Shown in pieces: positions 1 through 6,531 of a DNA stretch of 12,506 bases. The notes beneath the pieces were generated by a model. The model was not told the origin of the DNA. It did no database searches and saw nothing but the letters and a program-made list of their open reading frames with translations. Source of the stretch: JBIOHJ01 sp044448905 (GTDB taxonomy: Bacteria; Bacteroidota; Bacteroidia; AKYH767-A; OLB10); the NCBI GenBank assembly GCA_044448905.1, contig JBIOHJ010000098.1, positions 1 to 12,506 of the forward strand, given 5' to 3'. How positions within the stretch are numbered: the first letter of the stretch is position 1; each line of letters begins with the position of its first letter. A program made the position numbers and the translations under genes.

Positions 1-2
1 AG

Positions 3-203
3 GATAATAAAATAGATAAAACACTGCTGACCGATTATGATGACTTTCGCCCTACTAATACCGGGTTGTTTCCTTTCAAATCAAAAACAAAAATCAAGGC
101 TGAAAAAATTATTAATATCAGCATTGATTATTCCAAAATAATAGTCAATGAAGAGTTGGAATTTCCATTTCACATTCCGCGCAGCTATGAGGAAATCCGC
201 TAA
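3..203 (+). CDS. 3' end of probable DUF4292 family lipoprotein (partial)
   Basis: An open frame enters from the left edge and gives 66 residues before TAA at 201-203. The tail runs through FRPTNTGLFPFKS and ends VNEELEFPFHIPRSYEEIR. An ending of the form FPF-IP-x-Y is what I recall for Bacteroidota DUF4292 proteins, which are lipoproteins of unknown function commonly encoded immediately before an EnvC-like peptidase gene. That is exactly the position here: the stop lies 17 bp inside the next gene, so the two are probably cotranscribed and translationally coupled. The start and signal peptide lie outside the window, so lipidation cannot be checked. The family call rests on the short C-terminal match plus synteny. 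That this is a coding tail is much surer than its name. Confidence 0.65.
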   Translation, partial: DNKIDKTLLTDYDDFRPTNTGLFPFKSKTKIKAEKIINISIDYSKIIVNEELEFPFHIPRSYEEIR

Positions 204-1416
204 ATTGATTTTTTTCCTAAGCTTGTTTTTGTTGCCGGCTCCTTTTGCTTTTGCGCAAACCAAAAAAGATTTACAGCTCAAACGCGACAGAATTCAAAAG
301 GAAATTAATGAGGCAAATAAGCAGCTTGAATTATTATCAAAAAGTAAAACGGTTAAGCTATCTCAACTTGATGCATTAAAGAAGAAAATACGCCTCCGTA
401 AAGAACTTATCAATACTGTTAATTCAGAAATAAGCAGCCTTGGAAATGAAATTGAAAAAACGGGTGCTGAAATTAAATCACGTGAAGAAGAAATGATCAG
501 GTTAAAAAACAGTTACGCTAATATGATTCGTTTTGCTTATAAAAACCAGGATCGTTACCAGCGCCTGATGTTCATTTTTGCTTCAGCTGATTTTAACCAG
601 GCATATAAACGGATAAAATACCTGCAGCAAATTAATGAATTCCGCAGAGGGCAGGCTGCAAAAATTGATTCTGCCCAAAATCAGCTTGCCCGTAAAAGAT
701 CAGACCTTGAAGTTCAGAAAAATGAAAAGACCGTGCTTAGAAATACTGAAGTGCGTGAGAAGCAAAACCTTGACCAGGAAAAAAAAGAACAGGATAAACT
801 GATAGCAAAACTTCAGGACCGTGAGAAAACGCTGAAGCAGGAACTTGCCGAAAAACAAAAAGCTAAAGCAAAATTGGAACGTGCCCTTGAAGCCCTCATT
901 CGCAAGGAAATTGAAGCGGCAAAAAAGAAAGCTGTTGCATCGGGAAAGAAAAATGTAACTTCTAAAAATGTTTTTTCGCTTACTCCCGAAGCGCAAAAGC
1001 TATCGGCTAATTTTTCCGGAAATAAAGGTTCGCTTCCCTGGCCCGTTGAATCGGGCGCAATTACCGAATATTTCGGAGAGCATGCTCATCCCACATTAAA
1101 AGGTGTGAAAATAAAAAATGATGGTGTTGACATACAGGCTTCAAAAGGAAGCTCTGCCCGCTCGGTTTTCCAGGGTGAAGTTACCGGCATGGTGGATTTG
1201 CCCGGTGGCTCTGCTATTATTATCCGTCATGGCGAATATTTTTCGGTGTATGCAAACCTCAACCAGATTTTTGTAAAAAAAGGCGACCCGGTTTCGACTA
1301 AGCAAAAAATCGGTATGCTTGGCGAAAATGATGAAGGCGATAAAGCCGAAATTAATTTCCAGATCTGGAAAGGATTTAATAAGCTTGATCCGCAACTCTG
1401 GCTGGCAAGAAAATGA
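187..1416 (+). CDS. envC: EnvC-like murein hydrolase activator (coiled coil plus degenerate LytM/M23 domain)
   Basis: The 409-residue protein has a Sec signal peptide at 1-23 (MRKSAKLIFF..., ending AFA-Q), a long charged coiled coil at about 25-265, and a C-terminal LytM/M23-type domain at about 290-409. In active M23 peptidases zinc is held by HxxxD and HxH. Here the first His is Asn311 (NDGVD, with Asp315 kept), the usual YAH is YAN (Asn357), and the HLHFEI motif reads EINFQI (Glu388, Asn390). The ligand set is therefore lost. This fits the EnvC role of binding and switching on cell-wall amidases at the division site rather than cutting peptidoglycan itself. An in-frame ATG at 148 would put 13 polar residues before the signal peptide, so ATG 187 is chosen. 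It overlaps the upstream gene by 17 bp. NlpD-type activators have similar domains, but the long coiled coil favours EnvC. Confidence 0.9.
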   Translation: MRKSAKLIFFLSLFLLPAPFAFAQTKKDLQLKRDRIQKEINEANKQLELLSKSKTVKLSQLDALKKKIRLRKELINTVNSEISSLGNEIEKTGAEIKSREEEMIRLKNSYANMIRFAYKNQDRYQRLMFIFASADFNQAYKRIKYLQQINEFRRGQAAKIDSAQNQLARKRSDLEVQKNEKTVLRNTEVREKQNLDQEKKEQDKLIAKLQDREKTLKQELAEKQKAKAKLERALEALIRKEIEAAKKKAVASGKKNVTSKNVFSLTPEAQKLSANFSGNKGSLPWPVESGAITEYFGEHAHPTLKGVKIKNDGVDIQASKGSSARSVFQGEVTGMVDLPGGSAIIIRHGEYFSVYANLNQIFVKKGDPVSTKQKIGMLGENDEGDKAEINFQIWKGFNKLDPQLWLARK

Positions 1417-1439
1417 TATTTCAATTATAGTTTTATTTG

Positions 1440-1447
1440 TAGCTTTG
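1440..1447 (+). promoter_or_regulatory. candidate Bacteroidota -7 promoter element before tatA
   Basis: TAGCTTTG matches the Bacteroidota -7 consensus TAnnTTTG exactly and lies 22 bp before the tatA ATG, in the short gap after the EnvC-like gene. I see no convincing TTTG -33 box about 20 bp upstream. Six fixed bases occur often by chance in AT-rich DNA, so this is only a candidate. It would allow tatA to be expressed apart from the EnvC-like gene. Confidence 0.3.
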
Positions 1448-1469
1448 TCCTCCATTAAATAAAACAATC

Positions 1470-1667
1470 ATGTTAAACAACATTCTTCTCTGGAGTCCGG
1501 GCGCGGGCGAAATTATTTTAATTGTTTTAGTTGTATTGCTTCTATTCGGAGGAAAAAAAATCCCCGAACTCATGCGGGGTCTTGGTAAAGGTATGCGCGA
1601 ATTTAAAGATGCATCATCGGGAATTGAAAAAGACGATGATAAAAAGGAACTAAAAAAGCCGGAGTAA
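1470..1667 (+). CDS. tatA: Sec-independent translocase subunit TatA/TatE
   Basis: This 65-residue protein has the standard TatA layout. A short periplasmic N-terminus is followed by one membrane helix at about 13-26 (GEIILIVLVVLLLFGG). The hinge signature FGGKKIPEL comes next, then an amphipathic helix (MRGLGKGMREFKDA) and an acidic/basic tail ending in KKPE. TatA oligomers form the pore element that carries folded twin-arginine substrates across the inner membrane together with TatC. The length is typical for Bacteroidota TatA. No tatC is in the window, which is usual because tat genes are often scattered in this phylum. The gene starts 53 bp after the EnvC-like gene and is followed by an intrinsic terminator, so it ends the first transcription unit. 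TatA and TatB cannot be separated by sequence alone, but the short tail favours TatA. Confidence 0.95.
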   Translation: MLNNILLWSPGAGEIILIVLVVLLLFGGKKIPELMRGLGKGMREFKDASSGIEKDDDKKELKKPE

Positions 1668-1687
1668 TTTTATTTGATATTTATTTG

Positions 1688-1718
1688 AAGCATCCGTCAG
1701 CTGACAGATGCTTTTTTT
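1688..1718 (+). terminator. Rho-independent terminator after tatA
   Basis: AAGCATC at 1688-1694 pairs perfectly with GATGCTT at 1707-1713. The inner palindrome GTCAGCTGAC at 1696-1705 extends the stem past one C/A mismatch. Seven T residues follow at 1712-1718, the first two of which also close the stem. It lies 21 bp after the tatA stop. It overlaps the ATG at 1708, which argues against that codon as the start of the next gene. Confidence 0.85.
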
Positions 1719-1758
1719 ATTGATTTTTGCCTTTATTTGTCTCTCTGATAAGCTTTCG

Positions 1759-3894
1759 GTGAAAAGAAAACCCGCCATAAAAAAGGAGACCGCAAAAAAG
1801 CCGGTTCAGGAAGTTGCTTCTTTCGAAAATCAAATCAGCCAGCCTTCCAGGCTGAAAAACTTTATGGTGATTGTTATGGCTGTTTTTTCATTTTTTCTTT
1901 ATGCAAATACATTAACACATAATTACACCGTAGATGACGGAACGGTGATGCAAAATAATAAGATTGTAAAAAAAGGAATCGGTGCCATTCCCGAAATTTT
2001 TACAACGCGTTACCGGCAGGGATTCTGGGAACGAAAAGAAAATCTTTACCGCCCGCTTTCTTTGGCAATGTTTGCCATCGAATGGCAGTTGGCACCCGAA
2101 AAACCAATCATCGGTCATGCAGTAAATGTTTTCCTGTACATGCTGACCGGGGTTTTACTGTTTTTAACTCTTGTAAAATTACTGCCGCAAAAGAACCTGG
2201 TCATCCCTTTTATAACATCACTTTTATTTATTGCGCATCCCATCCACACCGAAGTAATAGCTAATATTAAAAGCCGCGATGAAATATTATGCCTGCTTTT
2301 TATTATTGCTTCGGTAAATTCTTTAATCACATATATTAATTCGAGCCGCTTTATTGCAATCGTTTTATCATTGGTTTTCTTTTTACTTGCTTTATTATCA
2401 AAAGAAACTGCCATTACGTTTGTTGCAATTGTTCCTTTGATAATTTATTTTTTTACATCCGTAAAAATCAAAAAAGGAATTGGTGTTGCTGCTTGTTTTG
2501 CCGGACTTGTGGGATTATATCTTTTAATTCGAGCGTCCGTGCTTGACGGCCTTGGTAATGATACCGAATTACAATTGGTAAACAATTCTCTGATTGCTGC
2601 GCCTGATTTTATTACACGGTTTGCTTCGGCCATGAATGTGATGGGAAAATATTTATTCCTTTTGTTTATTCCGCATCCGCTAGTATTTGACTACTCATAC
2701 AACCAGGTACAGAACGTTCCGATATCCGATATTAAATCTTTATTATCAATCTCCATCTATCTTGCGTTATTCATTTATGCTATTAAAACTTTTCGAAAGA
2801 AAAATTTTAAATCTTTTGGCATTCTTTTTTTTCTTGTTACCATTTCGCTTGTTGCTAATATTTTTTTCCTCATTGAATCTACTATTGCAGAACGGTTTTT
2901 GTACATTCCTTCATTGGGGTTTTGCCTTGCGGTTGCTGTTCTGCTTGCTGAGATCTTTAAAGCAGATGTTTTAAAAAAATCAGCCGTTACGTTTTCGCAG
3001 CTTTTAAAAAATAATAAACCGGTTTTCGTTTTAACATTTATTATTCTTGTTTTATTTTCTTCCAAAACCATCAGCCGCAATTTTAACTGGAAGGATAACC
3101 TGACTTTGCTTGCGCACGATGTAAAACTTTCACCCGAAAGCGCACGCATCCGTTATGCTTACGGCAGCGCCATCCTGATTGAGCAGGCATTAAAAGAAAA
3201 AGATGCCACAAAAAAATCGACCCTGCTCGATAAGGCAATAGTTCAATTGGAGAAAGGGGTTGAGATTCTTGATACATATGCCGATGCCTTTTACCATCTC
3301 GGGCTTGCATACAAAGAAAAAGAAGATTACATAAAAGCCGTTTATAATTTTGAACAAGCCCGCAAGCATAAAACATTTACTGAGGCTGATTTTTTTATAG
3401 GTGCAGGAATTGCATATTATGGTGCCGGAAAAATTGATGAGGCTATTGCCGATATGAAAAAAGCCGTTGAGATGAGTCCCGAATCGTATGATGCGTATAA
3501 CAACCTCGGCTTATATTATAATGATATAAACGAATTTGAAAAAGCAATCGCTGCTATGCAAAAAGCTATTGCGATAAAACCTGATTTTGAAAAAGCAATT
3601 TATAATATCGGAAATGTTTATGCAAAAAAGGGCGATTACAATAAAGCAATTGAGTTTTATAATAAAGCTGTTGTAATAAATCCAAAATATGAAGACGCTT
3701 ACAATAACATAGGGAACAGTTATGCAGCAATGAAAGATTATGAGCACGCAATAAAATATTTTTTGAAAGTCATGGAACTGAATCCAAACAATCAGAAAGT
3801 GTTAAATAATATCGGGGTTACTTATAAAATTCTTGGCGATAATGTGAATGGTGATAAATATCTTGAGATGGCTAAAAATGTTCAGGCAAACTAA
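1759..3894 (+). CDS. TMTC-like membrane protein (putative GT-C O-mannosyltransferase) with C-terminal TPRs
   Basis: The protein has about 711 residues: a basic lead, some ten hydrophobic segments to about residue 450, then about seven TPR units from about 460 to the end (e.g. AYNNLGLYYN, AIYNIGNVYAKKGDYNKAIEFY). The first luminal/periplasmic loop carries an acidic pair (VDDGTV, Asp59-Asp60), typical of GT-C enzymes. NLYRPLS, HPIHTEVIANIKSRDE (from about 160) and LSKETAITF resemble the conserved blocks of eukaryotic TMTC O-mannosyltransferases. A later PHPLVFDYSY block resembles their DUF1736 region. I infer a lipid-linked sugar transferase acting on periplasmic protein substrates; donor and acceptor are unknown. 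An ATG at 1708 lies inside the tatA terminator. GTG 1759 gives a KRKPAIKKETAKK lead before the first helix, so I prefer it. ATG 1864 is the next alternative. The end overlaps the following lipoprotein gene by 17 bp, suggesting coupling. Confidence 0.85.
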   Translation: MKRKPAIKKETAKKPVQEVASFENQISQPSRLKNFMVIVMAVFSFFLYANTLTHNYTVDDGTVMQNNKIVKKGIGAIPEIFTTRYRQGFWERKENLYRPLSLAMFAIEWQLAPEKPIIGHAVNVFLYMLTGVLLFLTLVKLLPQKNLVIPFITSLLFIAHPIHTEVIANIKSRDEILCLLFIIASVNSLITYINSSRFIAIVLSLVFFLLALLSKETAITFVAIVPLIIYFFTSVKIKKGIGVAACFAGLVGLYLLIRASVLDGLGNDTELQLVNNSLIAAPDFITRFASAMNVMGKYLFLLFIPHPLVFDYSYNQVQNVPISDIKSLLSISIYLALFIYAIKTFRKKNFKSFGILFFLVTISLVANIFFLIESTIAERFLYIPSLGFCLAVAVLLAEIFKADVLKKSAVTFSQLLKNNKPVFVLTFIILVLFSSKTISRNFNWKDNLTLLAHDVKLSPESARIRYAYGSAILIEQALKEKDATKKSTLLDKAIVQLEKGVEILDTYADAFYHLGLAYKEKEDYIKAVYNFEQARKHKTFTEADFFIGAGIAYYGAGKIDEAIADMKKAVEMSPESYDAYNNLGLYYNDINEFEKAIAAMQKAIAIKPDFEKAIYNIGNVYAKKGDYNKAIEFYNKAVVINPKYEDAYNNIGNSYAAMKDYEHAIKYFLKVMELNPNNQKVLNNIGVTYKILGDNVNGDKYLEMAKNVQAN

Positions 3895-4426
3895 TATTTG
3901 TTTTTTTTTAATATTGTTTTTCTTTGGCTCTTGTAAAACAGAACCTGAAGAAAAGGCCTCCCCGGTATATTTTGACCTGAAATCTTTTTTTGAAAACGAA
4001 GCTGACAAAATGCAGCATCAGAATTTTTCTTTGCGTAAAACTATTTTATCCGGTGACACAACCGAAAGCCATTTAATTGATTCGGTTAGCTGGATAAATG
4101 AGTTCAAATCTTTTATAGAGTGCGACATTAACCGCAAGGCATGGATAAATTCATACCGGGTTGATTCCGTTATTAAGTCAAGTAGAACTTTAGTAAAATA
4201 TTCTGCAAAAGATTCAACACTTGATATTTCAACTGTTCAAATTATTTTTCAGGCTAACGTTCCTGTTTCCATCCAAGTTGTGAAAAAAAACGATAAGCAG
4301 TTTTATGCGCATTTCAATTACCTTCATTATGTTCCCGAAAAATATTTCATAATTGATAACTGGCAAAAAATTAACTTTGCTTCGACCATTCATATAAAGA
4401 TTGAAGGAGAAATTATAAAAAAATAA
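3878..4426 (+). CDS. Small lipoprotein of unknown function
   Basis: I do not recognise a named domain. The 182-residue product begins with a hydrophobic leader (FFLILFFF, 9-16) ending GSC, so Cys19 is the likely lipidated residue. Phe at -3 is atypical for a strict lipobox, but Bacteroidota tolerate variation there. The acidic stretch after the Cys (KTEPEEK) could act as a surface-export signal, which is speculation. The mature part is mixed alpha/beta, with YFDLKSFFENEADKM near its start and SWINEFKSFIECDINRKAW around 70-90. An in-frame ATG at 3848 would add ten residues before the leader, so ATG 3878 is preferred. That start overlaps the TMTC-like gene by 17 bp, and the stop is 9 bp before the TlpA-like gene in the same reading frame. 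The three genes therefore look like one operon, and this protein probably acts in the envelope with the thioredoxin-like partner. Confidence 0.8.
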   Translation: MFRQTNICFFLILFFFGSCKTEPEEKASPVYFDLKSFFENEADKMQHQNFSLRKTILSGDTTESHLIDSVSWINEFKSFIECDINRKAWINSYRVDSVIKSSRTLVKYSAKDSTLDISTVQIIFQANVPVSIQVVKKNDKQFYAHFNYLHYVPEKYFIIDNWQKINFASTIHIKIEGEIIKK

Positions 4427-4435
4427 TTTACAAGC

Positions 4436-5611
4436 ATGAACCCCATAGCAACCATTGCTTTGTTAACCGGAATATGGCGCGCTGCTTTAACGCTTCCCAG
4501 CGGTGAACTGCCGTTTAATTTTGAATTACAGGAAAACGAAAGTTTTTATATAATTACCATCATGAATGGTGAAGAACGGATAAAAGCCGATGAGATCAGA
4601 ATTAAAGATGACTCGTTATTCCTGCGCCTGCCGGTTTTTGATTCTGAAATAAAAGTAAAATTCACCGAGCGCGAAATGAAAGGTGTGTGGATAAACTATT
4701 CGCGGAAAACAAATCAAGGTATTCCGTTTAAAGCCGAATTCGGGCTGAAACACCGTTTTATGACTTCTTCGGAGAAAACGTATAAGAACATTTCGGGAAG
4801 ATGGGAAGCATGGTTCAGCCCCGGCACAAAAGATTCTTCGCTTGCCATCGGAATTTTTAATCAAAACGCTAAAGAAGTTACCGGAACATTTTTAACATCA
4901 TCGGGCGATTACCGTTACCTGCAGGGTGTAACCGAGGGTGATAGCTTATTCCTTTCGTGCTTTGACGGCTCGCATGCTTTTCTTTTTAAATCAAAAATAA
5001 CGGGTGATGAGAACGAACAGATGAAAGGCGTCTATCTTTCGGGCAATCATTGGAAAGAAGACTGGGTTGCAAAACGGAATGACAATATTGAATTGCCCAA
5101 TCCCGACTCGTTAACTTTTTTAAAACCTGAATATAAAAATTTTAATTTTTCGTTTGCCGGTTTCGACAGCAGCATTGTTAAACTTTCTGATAAAAAATTC
5201 ACGAACAAAGTAAAGGTGACACAAATTATGGGTTCATGGTGCCCCAACTGCCTTGACGAAACGGCCTATCTTGCCGGTTACTACAAAAAAAATAATGCGC
5301 GGGGTGTTGAAATAATAGGTATTGCTTTTGAAAAAACCAGCGATTTTCAAAAAGCGGTTTCTAATGTGCAGCGGTTAAAAGACCGTTACGGAATTAAATA
5401 TACGCTGCTGCTTGCGGGCAACCGCGATAATGTTGCTACTGCTTTGCCCATGATAAACCGCATTATGGGATATCCCACCACCATTTTTATTGATAAGAAA
5501 AATAACGTGCGTAAAATTCATACCGGCTTTAGCGGCCCGGCTACGGGTATCTACTACGAAAAATTTAAAGACGATTTTGAGGCTTTTATGGATAAACTGC
5601 TGGCGGAGTAA
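4436..5611 (+). CDS. TlpA-like thioredoxin-fold protein with duplicated N-terminal beta domain
   Basis: The 391-residue protein ends in a TlpA/thioredoxin domain (about 232-391). It has the redox motif WCPNC (Cys269, Cys272), a cis-proline (YPTT, Pro347), and the strand FIDKKNNV. The reaction would be thiol-disulfide exchange, normally in the periplasm. The first 215 residues look like two copies of one beta-rich module: about 11-105 (TGIWRA ... DSLFLRL ... MKGVW) and about 119-214 (SGRWEA ... DSLFLSC ... MKGVY). The N-terminus is odd. Only about ten residues (MNPIATIALL) precede the first module, with no basic n-region and no lipobox, so export is not explained unless the start is misread. 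TAA at 4424-4426 blocks any in-frame upstream extension. The stop codon lies inside a hairpin repeat that begins at 5606. Confidence 0.88.
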   Translation: MNPIATIALLTGIWRAALTLPSGELPFNFELQENESFYIITIMNGEERIKADEIRIKDDSLFLRLPVFDSEIKVKFTEREMKGVWINYSRKTNQGIPFKAEFGLKHRFMTSSEKTYKNISGRWEAWFSPGTKDSSLAIGIFNQNAKEVTGTFLTSSGDYRYLQGVTEGDSLFLSCFDGSHAFLFKSKITGDENEQMKGVYLSGNHWKEDWVAKRNDNIELPNPDSLTFLKPEYKNFNFSFAGFDSSIVKLSDKKFTNKVKVTQIMGSWCPNCLDETAYLAGYYKKNNARGVEIIGIAFEKTSDFQKAVSNVQRLKDRYGIKYTLLLAGNRDNVATALPMINRIMGYPTTIFIDKKNNVRKIHTGFSGPATGIYYEKFKDDFEAFMDKLLAE

Positions 5612-5698
5612 CTAACCTGACGGGTCAGTGAAGCTCCCGTCAGGTTATAATTTGTCACCTGACAGGGGCGCGAAATGGCGCGACCTGCCAGGTGAAAT
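5606..5698 (+). repeat. Double-hairpin intergenic element, copy 1
   Basis: This 93-bp element recurs in direct orientation at 6422-6515 with only a few differences. Hairpin 1 has a perfect 12-bp stem, TAACCTGACGGG at 5613-5624 with its complement at 5636-5647, and an 11-nt loop. Hairpin 2 pairs TCACCTGACAGG (5655-5666) with 5684-5695 at 11 of 12 positions. It has an inner CGCG/CGCG helix (5669-5672, 5679-5682) around a 6-nt loop. The shared sequence starts GAGTAACTAACC, so the GAG and TAA that end the TlpA-like gene are part of the match. It may act as a terminator or 3'-end stabiliser, and its structure is like REP/BIME elements. No U-tract follows either stem on the + strand. Confidence 0.85.
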
Positions 5699-5794
5699 GA
5701 TATAGTGAAACCTCAAAATTAAATGTTTCAAATAATTGCTAAATCCAATTATTTTTCTTTTATTTTACACTATAAACAATTAAATAAGTGTATC

Positions 5795-6361
5795 ATGAAA
5801 AAAATTCTATTGTTATCCGCAATCGTTTTTAATTCATTCTTTACATTTTCTCAAGCAGAAGAAGATGAAAATGATAATAAATTAAACGGTATCAGGTTTG
5901 GTTATCAGCATTCAAACCTTTTGAACAATGATGAAGATGCAGCAAATAATTTAGACAGATTTTATATCGGGTTTACAAGACAAAAAAAATTATCACCATT
6001 GTTCAGGTTAGAAACAGGATTGGAGTATATGATTGCCGGTGCCATGATTACGGAAGATTCAAAATTGGAGCTTCATTATATCACTATTCCGCTTCAGGCA
6101 CACCTTAAAATAGGGCCATTTTTAGGTACAGCCGGTTTAAATGCACTCTTTAAAGTTGCACAAAAGATGACTTTTGGAGGAACAAAGATAGAAGTGACGG
6201 ATGAAAACAAGGCTACTTTTATGGATTGTACGGCTGATGTTGGCCTCGGGTTTAAAATTTTGATGATTACGCTTGAAGCTCGTTATTACTATGGCCTTGT
6301 AGATATTAAAGACGGCTGGCACAATAATTACTATCAGCTTGGATTGAAAGTAAGTTTTTGA
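5795..6361 (+). CDS. Small outer-membrane beta-barrel-like secreted protein
   Basis: The 188-residue product begins with a typical Sec signal peptide (MKKILLLSAIVFNSFFTFSQ, cleavage near residue 19-20), followed by an acidic stretch (AEEDENDN). The rest alternates polar and hydrophobic residues as in beta strands: RFGYQHSN, FRLETGLEYM, YITIPLQAHLKIGPF, VGLGFKILMITLEARYYYGL. It ends in the aromatic LGLKVSF expected of a barrel whose last strand is recognised by the BAM machinery. The layout resembles the PorT-like/outer membrane beta-barrel families common in Bacteroidota, with about eight strands, but I cannot assign a function. An in-frame ATG at 5723 would place 24 residues before the signal peptide and is rejected. 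Direct copies of a hairpin element lie 97 bp before the start and 61 bp after the stop, so the gene may move or be regulated as a cassette. Confidence 0.82.
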   Translation: MKKILLLSAIVFNSFFTFSQAEEDENDNKLNGIRFGYQHSNLLNNDEDAANNLDRFYIGFTRQKKLSPLFRLETGLEYMIAGAMITEDSKLELHYITIPLQAHLKIGPFLGTAGLNALFKVAQKMTFGGTKIEVTDENKATFMDCTADVGLGFKILMITLEARYYYGLVDIKDGWHNNYYQLGLKVSF

Positions 6362-6421
6362 TTTAAGCACTTGATTATGTTATAAATTTATGTTTTTAAT
6401 AGAGAATAAATCTGGTGAAAA

Positions 6422-6515
6422 GAGTAACTAACCTGACGGGGCAGCGAAGCCCCCGTCAGGTTATCAATTTGTCACCTGACAGGGGCGCGAAATGGCGCGA
6501 CCTGTCAGGTTAAAT
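6422..6515 (+). repeat. Double-hairpin intergenic element, copy 2
   Basis: This is the second copy of the element at 5606-5698, in the same orientation, one base longer (an extra C in TTATCAATTT). Hairpin 1 is a perfect 13-bp stem, TAACCTGACGGGG at 6429-6441 with 6451-6463, and a 9-nt loop. Hairpin 2 is ACCTGACAGG (6474-6483) with 6501-6510, a perfect 10 bp, with the same inner CGCG helix. It sits between two convergent genes, 60 bp after one stop and 17 bp from the other, where a bidirectional terminator would be expected. The differences from copy 1 mostly keep or improve pairing. Confidence 0.85.
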
Positions 6516-6531
6516 TAATTTTAGCCAAGAG

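Noticed and set aside
148..186. Upstream ATG extension of the EnvC-like gene
   Set aside because: It puts 13 residues ahead of a textbook signal peptide and lengthens the overlap with the preceding gene; ATG 187 is better.
2775..3149. Minus-strand open frame of 124 codons inside the TMTC-like gene
   Set aside because: The opposite strand encodes conserved membrane segments; this frame has no family features or signal and is a shadow.
3878..3894. Equal 17-bp overlaps at 187-203 and 3878-3894 as a shared signal
   Set aside because: The overlapping sequences differ, and short coding overlaps are common; the equal length looks like coincidence.
5723..5794. Upstream ATG extension of the barrel protein gene
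   Set aside because: The extra 24 residues precede a complete Sec signal peptide, and the DNA there looks like AT-rich leader sequence.
5606..6515. Possible CRISPR array from the repeated palindromes
   Set aside because: Only two copies about 0.8 kb apart with a gene between, repeats too long, and no cas genes.
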